From: Ashinkailepas kermadecensis
Taxonomy: Eukaryota; Arthropoda; Thecostraca; Neolepadidae
DNA length: 64,000 nt
Assembly (NCBI GenBank): GCA_034440615.1
Contig: JAOTOM010003185.1
Span: 62,001 to 126,000 of the forward strand
Direction: 5' to 3'
Position 1 is the first letter of the stretch; each line of letters opens with the position of its first letter. The position numbers were made by a program, and so were the translations under genes. The notes beneath the pieces are model-generated. The model was given only the letters and a program-made list of their open reading frames with translations, had not been told where the DNA came from and did no database searches. This document shows positions 48,499 to 62,065 of the stretch, piece after piece.

Positions 48499-49116
48499 TT
48501 AACCTTAGCCTTTATCGTCCCCCCCTCATCCGAATCCGTGGCGTAGCTATGCCACGGGGTAGCACAATTTCAAGCTGACAATGCGTCGACAAAAATTATT
48601 TGCGTGAGTGATAACAAATTGTCGCCAACACCAACGACTACGCCACCGAAAAAAAGAGGTCTGAGTACAGCGCCCCCTCGCTGCGATACGCTCCGCCGCC
48701 CTAGATTGCATTATCTTAAAATAAAAAGTACAACGCTTAAAAGCGTATATCTTGGAATTGCGTGGACAGGTCAGTGACTTAAGGTCACTACTAATTTTGG
48801 CCCATGATGGACCGATTTGACTATTCTAACATGCGCTGTGTAATTCGCTATCAAATGGCGTTCGTTTTGACTGTGTCTTTACCAGAAAGGGAAATATAAA
48901 ATGTTTTTAGAGTGAATTGTTTCTGCAAATCCGTCATTTTGAATGAAAAATATATAAAATAACAAACGAGACCATTTTGCGGGTCCTGTTCGTCGATAGC
49001 TTTCCGATGATATCCGGTTTGCGTTCGGCACCGCTTAGTTTGGAAGTCAGAAGGTTGTCTCGAACAACCCCCTCCCACGAGACGGGTTCGAGTATCTGAC
49101 CGGAGAGACGGGAGCG
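48499..49116 (-). mobile_element. Diverged TTAA-family element, copy 4
   Basis: The right part (49000-49112) read on the minus strand matches the family start: CTCTCCGGTCAGATACTCG, CCCGTCTCG, CCAAACTAAGCG and ATCATCGGAAAGC. The right TTAA has become TTGA. The left end is placed tentatively at TTAACC (48499). A separate short inverted-repeat element, 48536-48648 with CCGTGGCGTAGC and GACTACGCCACCG ends, seems to sit inside its left part. It also holds AGGTCA words. Confidence 0.4.
48536..48648. mobile_element. Short hAT-like inverted-repeat element, 113 bp
   Basis: The ends CCGTGGCGTAGC and, inverted, CGGTGGCGTAGTC match over most positions and resemble GTGGCGTAGC-type hAT ends. No target-site duplication is recognisable, so the call is weak. 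Confidence 0.35.
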
Positions 49117-49174
49117 TTGATATCCACAGAAGTCAGTACCACTTACAAGTCACGCCTTTGTGCATGTACGGGCT

Positions 49175-49351
49175 CAGTGGCACAGCCTGGATTTTCTTAA
49201 AGGAGGGGGGTGGGTGACGCAAAAGATGGCATGAGACAGAGAAAGCTTTTGTGCCGATAATTTTTGGTTTTGTGTGGTGAAAATCCCAAAATGTCTTCTT
49301 TGATCTGGCGTATATTTAATTGCTAGGGGGCTCCCCTTGGCTGGGCTTCTG
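49175..49351. mobile_element. Diverged hAT-type MITE, 177 bp
   Basis: The left end is CAGTGGCACAGCCTGG. The right end, inverted, is CAGAAGCCCAGCCAAGG. The flanking octamers TACGGGCT and TACATCCT agree at five of eight positions. This is compatible with an old hAT insertion but not proof. Confidence 0.4.
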
Positions 49352-50703
49352 TACATCCTGATTTGAAATGTCGTTTTAAGTAAAGCATGGTGGCACTCGT
49401 TCGGTCGAAAAATATATAAAATTATCCAGGAATCCACTAGTGCCGAACTCAGGTTATTTTGATTGTATTTTCGTCCCGTCATTTGAGAGGTGAAGCAAGT
49501 GAAAATTTGAAAGATAATCGAATCGATGTCTTTCAAGCGATGCAATTATATATCAAATGACATGCACAATACCCATCCACCCCCCCCCCCCCATTTCAAG
49601 GATTAACTTATAAGCTACAGTAATACACATAGTAGTAGATCGGAAACATTTCACATACGTAACATTGGCTCAAATGTGCCTACCCACGAATAACACGTTG
49701 TGGCGCGGTTGGCGCATGGCATGAACGAAGTTTTGCCGTCATCAGTGGAGGTGCCTAAATTATTAACATGCGCACTGGCTAGCTGGTGTAAGAATTGTCC
49801 CCCTTTCAGGCTGGGGATCAGGATCCTTCAGGACCTGTTCTTTCCGATATGTGGAAATTAATACCGGGAGTTTATTTATATAAAATACGTTTTGGGAACT
49901 TACACGAGCTTAAACTCAATTTGATCTATTGTACCTTCAAAATGTAAGATTGAAAATGTGTTTTATTGGGGGGTGGGGGGGGGGACTGGACCCCACGCAA
50001 ATATATAGAAATTCCACCCGTGATCAATACCAAACATCGTCGACCCCGCCATGGCAAAATAGTGCAGGGGATATCGGCGGCTGTAGATGCATTCTTTACA
50101 TGCAACGTCCATTAAGTTTAACGTAATGTTAAAGTTTAGAAATATTGACGGAATCTGTCCGACTCAACTCCGATGGTGGCGGAACCCATGGCAGACACAT
50201 TGCATCACGTTCTCAAATGTGAAAATATTCCGGCAACTTTGGCGTTGGATGGTCGTCAAAGTTGGGAGGCTGGTTTCGCGTCCAGCCGGATTGTCGGTGG
50301 CGGGCGGCAGGCGCCCCCAATGGCGGATGAACACCAAGCACCGATGGCACCTCTGGGTAATCGTTTTACCTTATGCTAATGCTTAAGGAAAGTCGGCTCA
50401 TCTACGTCCACAGCATCGCTAGGCAGCCATTTATTTCGAATGGGAAAGCGAATCGGCGCATGTACGTCCGATGCCATTCGTGGATGGCTAATTGCGTTAT
50501 TCCTTCGAGTGTGTACGCGGACATACAGTGCGTGTGGGAGTGCGTGTTGGAGTGCGCGTCGAAGTGCGTGTGGGTGGTGTGGTGTCTACAATGCTCCTGC
50601 TAGCTTGTTGGCGTGCAAGTAGTAAATAGTAATTGGAGGAGTTTACACGCTTTTGGGTGTTTGTCACCCAAAGGCAATGGAAACGAGAGGGTGATGCACT
50701 CTT
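49352..50703. other. No gene recognised
   Basis: A 68-codon plus frame at 50173-50379 has no confirmed homology. The C-run at 49578 and G-run at 49970 are simple sequence. Confidence 0.5.
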
Positions 50704-51587
50704 TTTTTGCAGGAGCCCTTAAATGGTTGCTTTTTAGCGTACAAGCTACTACAGTCTAGCAGGATGTAGCCTGTGATTGTGGTTGGAGCGGTGAGGTGTA
50801 GAGTTTTGTTGCATCCATGTGTTCTGGTGATGCTTAGGTATGTAGCGAGTAGGAGCCGAATATTCCACGCTGGGATAAGTGATCGATGCTAAGGCTTGCT
50901 TTGCCAGCCGATCTGCTTGCTCGTGTTCCGGGATGTTGGCGTGACCCGGAATACAGAGGAAGGATAGGTTGTTTACGTTGCAGGACACGGCTTGCTGCAG
51001 TCGATCAATGACTGGACGTGGGCAGCCGTGTGTGTTGCTAATTGACTAAAGGACTGATTTGGTATCTAAGCAAATTACTACTATTTTCGCTTTATGCCTC
51101 TTTAGAATGGAGATAGCGGCCAGATTATCCAGTGCTTCAGCGGTGTAGATGGAAAAGTTATCCGGTGGACGCTTGGAAAGCCTAAGGTATGGTCTAGTGA
51201 TACCGATGCCTACTTTTTTCCATTGTTATCTTTTATACTTTGACCTAGTGTTTTCCCATCCGTGAATACGAGTGTATTGTGATTGTTGACATCGGCGAAT
51301 TTGTTGAAGGTGCCAAGAATTTCAGCCGATGTAATGTCCGATTTTATTTCTGAGAGCAAGTAATCGGCCTTTGGTTGACTGATGGCCCAGAATAGCCTAG
51401 TGGGCGGTTGAGCTGCAGCGGTTGGCATTGTGACGTTAAGATCTGAAGGAGCCGTGGTAATTTGAGCACTAAATGGTGGCAGTTTGCGCCAAATTCGGCT
51501 CCTATCGTATACGTCGGGCTTAATGCATTGCTGTGCCGTGTGATTTTCAATGGATTTGATTTTAATGTAGTAGCGGCACAGCTGTTG
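50704..51587 (-). pseudogene. I-type LINE, 3' part: RNase H domain
   Basis: On the minus strand this is the downstream half of a non-LTR retrotransposon that carries an RNase H, as in I/Nimb/R1-like groups. RNase H removes RNA from the RNA-DNA hybrid. All classic acidic and basic positions can be followed: NTLVFTDGK (about 51255), then after a frameshift FSIYTAEALDNLAAISIL (about 51130), ICLDTKSVL (about 51065, followed by an in-frame TAG), then FLCIPGHANIPEHEQADRLA (about 50910-50965). The frame ends at a TAG at 50746. A T-run at 50705-50711 (A-run on the element strand) probably marks the 3' end. The frameshift and stop make it dead. It is contiguous with the segment at 53527-55500 once the CR1 insertion is removed. 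Confidence 0.87.
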
Positions 51588-51754
51588 TGTCTCAGTCATA
51601 AAGTCATAAAGTACTAAGGCTTAATAAGAGCCACAGGGGCCCATCTGGGTTAAGCCTATCTAGAAAAGGTACTAGAAATGGACATACTCCCACCCCAATC
51701 AATCCCTTATCCCAAGTTCCTAGGAAGCTATATATCCCAGCCTATCTAGCACCA

Positions 51755-52133
51755 CTCACTTGCTACCGCATAACACCCTCAACAATCACAAGCTCCTCCC
51801 ATCATACCCATCGTGCCACCATAGACAATCTGATCAGCATCACATCCCGAAGGAAGGTGCCGAATCCACTGCTAGGCACATCCCACACAAATTCATAAAG
51901 CGTTCAGACTTAATAAGAGACTCACTTGCTATTGCATAATACACTGAACAATTACAAACTCCTCCCATCATACCCATTGTGCTACCATAGACAATCTCAT
52001 CAGTATCACATCCCGAAGGAAGGTGCTGAATCCACTGCTAGGTACACCCTATATAAAGTTATAAAGCTTTTAGACTTAATAAGAGACTCACTTGCTATTG
52101 CATAACACACTCAACAATTACAAACTCCTCCCA
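51755..52133. repeat. 166-bp tandem repeat in the CR1-like 3' region
   Basis: Units begin CTCACTTGCTA at 51755, 51921 and 52087 (spacing exactly 166 bp) and end ACTTAATAAGAGA. The third is partial. They lie between the CR1-like C-terminus and its 3' end, so they are probably part of the element's 3' UTR rather than a separate satellite. Confidence 0.93.
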
Positions 52134-52229
52134 ACTCCCAACTCCTCCCTGTCGATCAACCCTCCCTGGAATACAGAAAAACAAGCCCCCTATTCTTATA
52201 ATGATTGTCTATGCCGTTTTTTTAAATGT

Positions 52230-53526
52230 TCAATGTGTTGCTTCTGACAATGTTCCTGGCAGCTGGTTCCAGTGTTCTACTACCCTGTTGGTGAAGAAAG
52301 ACTGTCTTAACCTTGTCCTGCTGTGATTAACTTTAATTTTGAATTGATGACCTCTAATTGCATCATTTCTGTTAAATTCAAACATTTCCCTGAGATATCC
52401 CTGTTCCTGACCATGAACAAATTTAAAAACCTCGATGAGATCTCCTCTCAGCCTTCTATATCTAAGTGAAAACATATTCAATTTCTTCAGTCTTTCCTCA
52501 TATGCCAGGTTGCCTATACCATTAACCATTTTTGTTGCCCTCTTTTGTACTCTCTCTCTAAAAGCCAACAATCTTTCTCATAACTAGGGGACCAAGCTTG
52601 GACACCGTATTCCAAATGTGGCCTGACATATGCACAGTAAAGCTTCCTGATGACCTCCTCACTTTTGTATGACACATTCCTCTGTATTGCCCCAAGCATT
52701 CTTAGTGCCTTCTTCCTGGCTTCTTTGGTCTGTTCTGATGCCCCCAATTTTGTGTTCAAAATAACACCTAAGTCCTTCTCCTGCTGAGTCACAGATAGTA
52801 CTTGGCCACCCATCAAGTATGGAGTCTTCATATGCTGCCTACCTACATGCATGACTTTGCACTTATCAAAATTAAACTTCATTTGCCATTTTTCGGACCA
52901 CTTCACTAGCTCGTCTAAGTCTTTCTGCAGCAAAACCTGCTCATTGTGCCCTGTTATTGCCCTAAAGATCTTCAAATTATCCGCAAATTTCAAAACCTTG
53001 CTGCTTAGGCCACATTCAATGCTATTCACATATATAATGAACAATAGTGGCCCCAGTACCGACCCCTGGGGGACTCCACTAAGAACATTTTGCCATGATG
53101 ACTTTGTACCATTTAGCATCACTCTCTGCTGTCTATCTGAAAGCCACAACGCTATCCATTTTAGGATGCTACCTGCAATACCATGGACCTGAAGCTGCAT
53201 CATTAACCGTTTATGGGGTACCTTGTCAAAGGCCTTACTAAAGTCAAGATATGCTACATCAACCTGATTTCCCTGATCAAATTGTTCTGTAGCAAAATTC
53301 AAAAAGTCCAAGAGATTTGTGAGACACGATCGCCCTTTTCTAAACCCATGTTGAGTATCTTGAATCAATCTGTTTCCTTCCAGAAAACTAACTATTCTAT
53401 CCTTGATAATTGATTCGAGTACCTTGCAGACTAGGGATGTGAGGCTTACTGGCCTATAGTTTTCAACTTTCCCTCTTTCTCCTTTCTTGAAAATAGGAAC
53501 TACATTTGCCCTTTTCCAATCTGTTG
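52230..53526 (-). pseudogene. CR1-like LINE reverse transcriptase and C-terminus
   Basis: Reverse transcriptase motifs appear in order on the minus strand: RANVVPIFKKGERGKVENYR-PVSLTS (about 53400-53510, without a start Met), GFRKGRSCLTNLLDF, AYLDFSKAFDKVPHKRL, GVPQGSVLGPLLFIIYVNSI, then FADNLKI where the family has F/YADD. The second catalytic Asp is Asn (codon at 52976-52978), which should abolish polymerisation. A frameshift near 52545-52570 separates this 284-codon frame from a C-terminal frame with RVQKRATKMV, YEERLKKLNMFSLRYRR, RGDLIEVFK and FFTNRVVEHWNQLPG. It is 5'-truncated and dead. Confidence 0.92.
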
Positions 53527-55500
53527 GAATTGGAGCGGAGGGGAGACGTGTGTTAGTCTACTAGAAGATTGGATTTCGGTGTGGCACTGAGGGCTCCTGT
53601 GGCTGCTCTGATGCAGTTGTTTTGAGTAGTTTCTAATTTTGTCCGCAGTGTTCCTGAAATGGAAGCAAAGATGAGTGCTGTTGTATACTGGAATGGGTCG
53701 TAGTTGACTTGACTTGGCTTGTAGAGTCGCAATAGTGCTTTCCTGTCCCCGCCCCAATCTGTGCCTGCAAGTGCACGGAGAGTGTTGGCGCGCTTTGCGC
53801 ATCTCTTGGAGATAGAGGTGGTATATGTGTTGAAGCTAAGGCTTTGGCCCAAGTGTACTCCAAATAACTTGAAGCTATTTACTTGTCAGATAGCTTTGCC
53901 GTAGACGTTAACTAGGAAAGCTGTGGGTGTAATGCGAAGGCGACTATATGCGACTGCTGATTTTTCTGCTGACAGGGTTTGTTTTGCATCACTTTGCCAT
54001 GTAGTCCAACACTGTTTGAATGTTTCTTTCCAGCGTTTAGGAAGCATTTTGCTATTGTCAAAACAGCTATGTCGTCCGCGAAAAGTGAATATTGGAGTGA
54101 TGTGTCGGTGTGATCAGCAAGTATGTCATTAATCATGATGAGGGAGAGGCTCGACGAGAGCACGCTCCCTTGTGCCAGGCCCTGAGCCTGAGATGTGGTG
54201 CTGCTTGATGTGACGCTGCCGCATCTGACCTTAAGGGTCCTGTATCTGAGCAAGTTGACAGTGCCGTGTGTCCGCGCACGCCCATCTTGAGGAGTGTGTT
54301 GCTAGTGCGGACTTGTGTGCTCGGTCGAATGCGGCAGTGATGTCTAAGTATGCAGCTATTGTAGTGTGTTTGATGTGTAGACCACTTGTGATGTCGTGCA
54401 CTAGCCTGATGAGATTGTCTGTGGATGATTTTTGACGTTGGAAGCCGAACTGAAATTCGTCGAGCAGGTCGTTGTGTTCTAGAAAGTGTGGCAATCGTGT
54501 GTTGACCATGCGCTCGACCAGCTTACCAGCGCAGTTAGTAAGTGAGATAGGCATATACCCTTTTGCGGTGGAAAGATCTCTGTGCGGTTTGGTAATGGGA
54601 TGACTATGCTTTCGCGGCAAGTAGCAGGAAATGTATCGCTTGAGTACAGATCGTTTATGGCCGCCAGTAAGCACAATATATAATTTTTCCTCAAATGTTT
54701 GAAAAACTGGTATTGAATGTCGTCCAGCCCAAACGACGTGTTTCCATACTTGCCGAGGGCGAGGTGCAATTCGTGCATTGTGAAGAATTGGTTGTCGTCT
54801 TCTGTGTTGTTAACGTTGAAATTTGTATTGGAGGCGAGGGCATCCAGAGAGTTTTCTATGGTAGTGTCGTAGGTGTTGTTGCCAGATATGCTGGTGTAGT
54901 GTAGCTTAAAGTGGTCTACGACTTGTAGTGGGTGAGTAATGTGCTGTCCTCTCACCATCAGCTGGGGAAAGCGGCATTATGGTGGGAGCTTCAGGTTGAA
55001 GCGCTTCATCAGGTCACATATTCGGCCGGTAGGAGTGAACCTATTGAATTGCGACGCGAAGGAATGCCAACAGTTTTAGCGTAATTAATTGTGTACTGGC
55101 AGTGTTTCTGGGACTGTCTGTATGCTGATAGTTGTGCTTAGCACACGCATCTTTTGCACTGTTTGTGGGCGCCGCGATTGCCCTTTGACAGTCCGAGGTC
55201 CACTATGGCGGTGATGTCTTTTTCCTAGGTTTATTACTTTTCGGGACTGAGTCTCGTCCTTTACTAAATGAACTTCGTATGACATTTTTTTTTGGAGAAA
55301 AAAGTCGAATAAATTGCAAAGACATTTTTCGCGGATGCACTAGTGAACATCCGACCGCGCCATTCCGGAGTTCTTGAATTATATCAAGATCGCACCAGTT
55401 TTCTTTTTTCAACTGGAGATCCTCCGATGTTCGCATTACCATTCCGCTTGATGCGCATCGTGATCAACAATTTAACAGCTTCCGAAACACATCGTCGGCA
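53527..55500 (-). pseudogene. I-type LINE, reverse transcriptase part
   Basis: On the minus strand, in order from the 5' side: an endonuclease-RT linker (LQLKKENWCDLD near 55400, then VPKSNKPRKKTSPP, AYRQSQKHCQYTINYAK and WHSFASQFNRFTPTGRICD), HELHLALGKYGNTSFGLDDI, SLTNCAGKLVERMVNTRL, FQFGFQRQKSSTDNLIRLVH, AAYLDITAAFDRA, a diverged LAQGSVLSSSLSLIMINDI, SLFADDIAVL (catalytic pair intact, about 54080), AEKSAVAYSRLRI, and a thumb region with LRALAGTDWGGDRKALLRLY and ATGALSATPKSNLLVD. At least five frameshifts plus stops break it. The endonuclease is missing or unrecognisable beyond about 55500. Confidence 0.88.
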
Positions 55501-55529
55501 ATACCGACACCGAACCAACCAAACCAAGG

Positions 55530-55762
55530 CAGGGTGGACTCAGGATTTTGCATGGGGGCACTCGTTTGGAGGGGCGTCAATGCTTCGAAGGGGCGCTGCT
55601 GCCAAAGTTCTTGGACGGGCGCCTTTGACCGAAAATTCGTTGAGTGGGGGTGCACCCAATCCTTCCGAGAGCGACGCTTTTCCCCGGTCCGAGGAACACC
55701 ACTTTTTCATGGGGTATGCATGCCCCCAGTGCTCCCCCGCACCCTCCCCCCTCCACCCACTA
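55530..55762. mobile_element. hAT-type MITE, 233 bp
   Basis: The left end is CAGGGTGGACTCAGG. The right end, inverted, begins TAGTGGGTGGAGGGGG, like the TAG-type right end at 63660. The flanking octamers are AACCAAGG (55522-55529) and AACCCAGG (55763-55770), with 7 of 8 matches. The interior is GC-rich with C-runs and is non-coding. Open frames on both strands across it are compositional. Confidence 0.55.
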
Positions 55763-55770
55763 AACCCAGG

Positions 55771-57239
55771 AAGCTCGCATTGCTTCCATGAATTATAATT
55801 GTCACAGGTGCGCAGATCCTGTAGTTATTCGCCAAAGTACCTAACGGGATCGAACAGCTTGGAACAGTTTTGTGGAGCTTGGCATAGGAATGTGATGCCA
55901 ATAGACTGCAAAACTGGAACTTCATGGAACTTTGAACAGGATAGAATTGCCAATGGAACAGGCCCAATGTATGGTGTGGTGTGAACCACACCGGTGCCAA
56001 GGAGGTCTTGACAATGCCACAGAAAAAAAAATGTGTAGCATACTAGTGTCATGAGTAGCATATTGCACTGGTGTAAGTAGCATGCAACATTGGTGCCAGG
56101 AGTAGTAGGTGGCACTGATGTCACACCCATACGAATACCAAGACATACCAACGGAGCTGTTTTATGTACCTCTTGAAGTAACTATGACCCCCTGAGTTTT
56201 ACATGCTCAGCATCGTAGTTCGTACCCGACACCACTATTTCCCCGAATCCAGAATATGGGCGTAGAAACGTGCGAATCAGTGGTCCGTGATCCCCGATGC
56301 GAATGATGGGAGGGGGAGGAGCAGATACAGTTCACTTAACAAACAACGAGGTTGTGTTGTTGGTTTTGCTGCGCCGCCTGCAGAAATATCTGTCCAGTGA
56401 GTGGGGAAGCCAGAGGGATGCGATGTGCTCTGGACTTTCCTTACCCAACCTTGAGCTACAAACCCGGGTTGGGGAGAAGGATGGCAATATTTCAATATTT
56501 CGCATTTGTTCACAACATTGTCAACACAACTATTCCATTTGTGGAACAAGTTTTCTAAACCTACTTCAGGTGTTACTTGTCAAAGTTTCCGATGTCGGCA
56601 AGGTAGCCAGCTGGTGGCGACTGGTGCCAGCCACGTGCACCGAAACAGGGAAAGAGGTTCGTGTTCAGTGCCATCGACGTAAATTTCTCTCGGCTGTGGG
56701 GATGGTGATGGAGGTGTCAATTGAGGACCAAAACATACACACCGCCAGAATCTGTCTCGACTGTGCGGTGCAGGTGCCGTTTCCAGGGATATATGTATGA
56801 AAGGGTGAGATGTCGATTCAGGGGTGTCGTCAGGGATTCCTCAGCGGTGGTGGTGGTGGTGTTCGGGGCGTCACCAGGAAATTGTGTCGAGGCAGCGGAA
56901 GACGAAGCGGAGGATCCGGAGAAATTCCGATGCCCCAGGGCGAAGGGCATTTCAAGGATTCTCTTCGACGGCGGACACGAGCTGCTTTTAGAGGACGTCA
57001 CCGGTTATATGTGAGAGTGGTGACAGGGCCCAATCTGGGCCATTATCAGGATTCCAGGACCGCAGCGTCTGTCACAAACGATGAGGTGCCAGTTCACGAG
57101 TGTTGTCACGGATTTGTCTCGAGAGAATGGTTGCGACAGAGGTGCAAAACGTTTTCGTGCTGTCACATGCTCGATGAAGCCATCACAATGCGTCAGGCGC
57201 TCCATTTGTATTTGCGAGTTTAACAAACCGATTCCATAA
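55771..57239. other. No gene recognised; two unassigned open frames
   Basis: Plus-strand frames of 167 codons (56297-56800) and 137 codons (56810-57223) lie end to end in different frames. The first ends with CLDCAVQVPFPGIYV and the second contains HECCHGFVSREWLRQRCKTF. They may be fragments of one decayed gene or element, but I recognise no family. Short repeats of GTAGCAT and TGGTG(C/T)CA lie at 56025-56115. Confidence 0.4.
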
Positions 57240-57374
57240 AATGGATTAATATTTGGTTTGAGTCAGATTACAGTCAGATACATTTCACAAACATGAACAA
57301 AAATGGAAGCGGTAAAACAACAGTATGCAGGGAAAGCACCGAAACTTGTACCATCAATTTAAAAGACGTCGTTG
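57240..57374 (-). mobile_element. 3' end of the LINE split by the TTAA element
   Basis: Read on the minus strand across the TTAA junction, the split LINE's C-terminus would end Met-Leu-Asn-Asn-Asp-Val-Phe-stop, a natural LINE ending. The following bases to about 57240 would be its short 3' UTR. The exact 3' end is not defined. Confidence 0.55.
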
Positions 57375-57378
57375 TTAA

Positions 57379-58392
57379 CCCGCGCACGTCCGGGGGGGGA
57401 AGATATCTGCCCCCCCCCCCCTGCGGTTTTCCTACTTTGCCGCCATACTAATCGGGTTAGCAAGGCCAAACCTCGCATGGCTGCTCATTGGTCTTTTCCG
57501 CATATCCTCAGAAATTTTTGACCCTGGGTAATCTCAAGTCAGGTCATCAGGTCATGCGAAGTGACCCAACATCCCTCGGAGTTCTAAGTGGCATCACTCC
57601 CACAATAATTTGGCGATTGATTTCAAACTTACATCACGTCATGATCTTATCAAGGACTATAATATGTATATCACGTTTTTTTGTAACATTGACCTGAGGT
57701 CAGGTCGCGGCCATGGCTTCTCCATTATAAGCCTATGGTAAAATATACAAATGTTTCCTGGTTACATATTTGCTCTCGGAATGACCTCCAACGGTTATGG
57801 CGTGTAGTTCAAAGCTATTCTCAATGTCACCGCTGACATTTTTGCTCAGTGACCTCACCAAGGTTAGCTGAGGTCACCTGGAATCACTAGCACATTTCTG
57901 CGCATTATATCGCACTGCATTGAACTAGAAGGCTGAAATTACCATCATTGTGCCTGTATCGCCAAGACGTGTCGATTGATATATTACATGACCTCCCTAG
58001 TCTACCCCATTACCTTGACCTGAGGTCATAGTTTCGGTGACCCATCTGTTGACCTGACCTTAAATTACACAGCGTATGTCGATAGCACATTTCAAGGGCT
58101 GTCGAATAGTATTTGCAGTTTGTTTCTATCTGTTACAGGTCCTGAGATATGTGCCAATATCTGAGGGTCCCACCCGATCTGGTTGAATTTGACATATGAT
58201 GACCCAGTGACCTAAATATTGACCTGAGCGAGAAAATGACCGAAATACTTTCGATAGAGCTTGTCACCAGCTATCCAACACCGTTTTCCATTTGTCGCTA
58301 CTTAGCATAGTTCTGGAGATCTTACGGGGGGCAGACATCTGCCTCCCCCCCCGGACATGCGAAGTTGGCGCGGACCGCCGGACGTGCGAGTG
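57379..58392. mobile_element. TTAA-flanked 1,014-bp non-autonomous element inserted in a LINE
   Basis: TTAA flanks both ends (57375-57378 and 58393-58396). The left end is CCCGCGCACGTCCGG. The right end, inverted, is CACTCGCACGTCCGG, giving 13 of 15 matches. Inside both ends is a GGGGG-AGATATCTG-CCCCC-type palindromic word (about 57400 and 58325). The termini resemble the TTAACCCGC ends of the 47.6-kb and 36.5-kb elements, so a piggyBac-type MITE is likely. There is no transposase. The central 0.7 kb holds 14 TGACCT/AGGTCA hexamers. Confidence 0.72.
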
Positions 58393-58396
58393 TTAA

Positions 58397-59190
58397 GCAT
58401 CGCGACGAACTCGCCCCGTGTCCGAGAAGCGGAAATGGCCGGCGGCAGTAGGTTCCAGACCGAGGCTATCCGGATGGAGAAGGCTCTACGTGACATGCTG
58501 AGGCGGAAAGGCGGTGGCTACAGCGCCCCAACCACAGTCGCACGGGTGGAGCGCCGGAAGACATCCGACCGCCGGCTGAACAGAGAACGGATCGCCTCAG
58601 GGGCTCGCGGATCATTCAGAGCTCTAAACACGGCAATGTTGTCGCGGTGGGTGACGAGGTCACAGACACTACGCCAGCCCAGCGTTGCCACTGTCGGCGA
58701 GATTTGATCACGACGGCGAGCCCCTGCGACGATCCTAGCCCCGAAATTGATCGCCTTCTGCACTCTTCCGAGATGACATTGAGCAGCCCCGTCCCAGACG
58801 GTGAGGAAGTATAGGATGTATGGAAAGGCGTGAGACTGAATTAGGAGTTTGCGTGCCTCGGGTGTGAGATGGTGACGGATATTGTGGATACAGAACAAGA
58901 TGGAGTTGCACTTTTTGACAACGTGGGATATGTGCTCCTCCCAGGATAGGGTGCGGTCAATGATGACTCCCAGCATCTTCACGAATGGCGAGGGGATTAG
59001 GACGTGACTGCCAATGTTGAGTTGGTAGGATGTGGCTTTTTTAGGGATTGGGCCGTGCCCACAAGGAGTAGGGTAGTTTTAGTGGGGTTTATCTTCAAAG
59101 AGTTAGATGTGAAGTAGGACTGAATATCAAGGATGGTGTTCTCCTGCCGGGATTTAAGAACGGGTAAGTCATCAGGATACCAGTTGGCGG
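58397..59190 (-). pseudogene. LINE reverse transcriptase, C-terminal half
   Basis: The minus strand encodes NWYPDDLPVLKS, where Y-P-D-D stands for the usual Y/FADD, followed by SYFTSNSLKINPTKTTLLLV (about 59040-59180). After a frameshift comes MKMLGVIIDRTLSWEEHISH, then LGRVQKAINFGARIV and a C-terminal FSIRIASVWNLLPPAI with FVAMLN. This is the palm-to-thumb and tail region of a CR1/jockey-type LINE, truncated 5' near 59190. The Ala to Pro change beside the catalytic Asp pair and the frameshifts make it inactive. The reading is interrupted at its last codons by the TTAA element. Confidence 0.82.

Positions 59191-62065
<2,875 letters not shown>

Larger units (their letters stand above)
51588..53526 (-). 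mobile_element. 5'-truncated CR1-like LINE inserted in the I-type LINE
   Basis: This minus-strand LINE copy starts inside its reverse transcriptase and runs through the C-terminus and a 3' region of about 0.6 kb. CTGTTG (CAACAG on the element strand) occurs at 51582-51587 and at 53521-53526, so it is a candidate 6-bp target duplication. Removing the insert and one CAACAG brings the I-type LINE back into phase. The terminal AGTCATAA AGTCATAA AGTACTAA octamers (51594-51617) resemble the 8-bp 3' tails of CR1 elements. 5' truncation is normal for LINE insertion. Confidence 0.85.

Noticed and set aside
50173..50379. Frame containing a string like the RIVGG start of trypsin-type proteases
   Set aside because: The residues after it do not follow the protease fold pattern and no catalytic residues are present.
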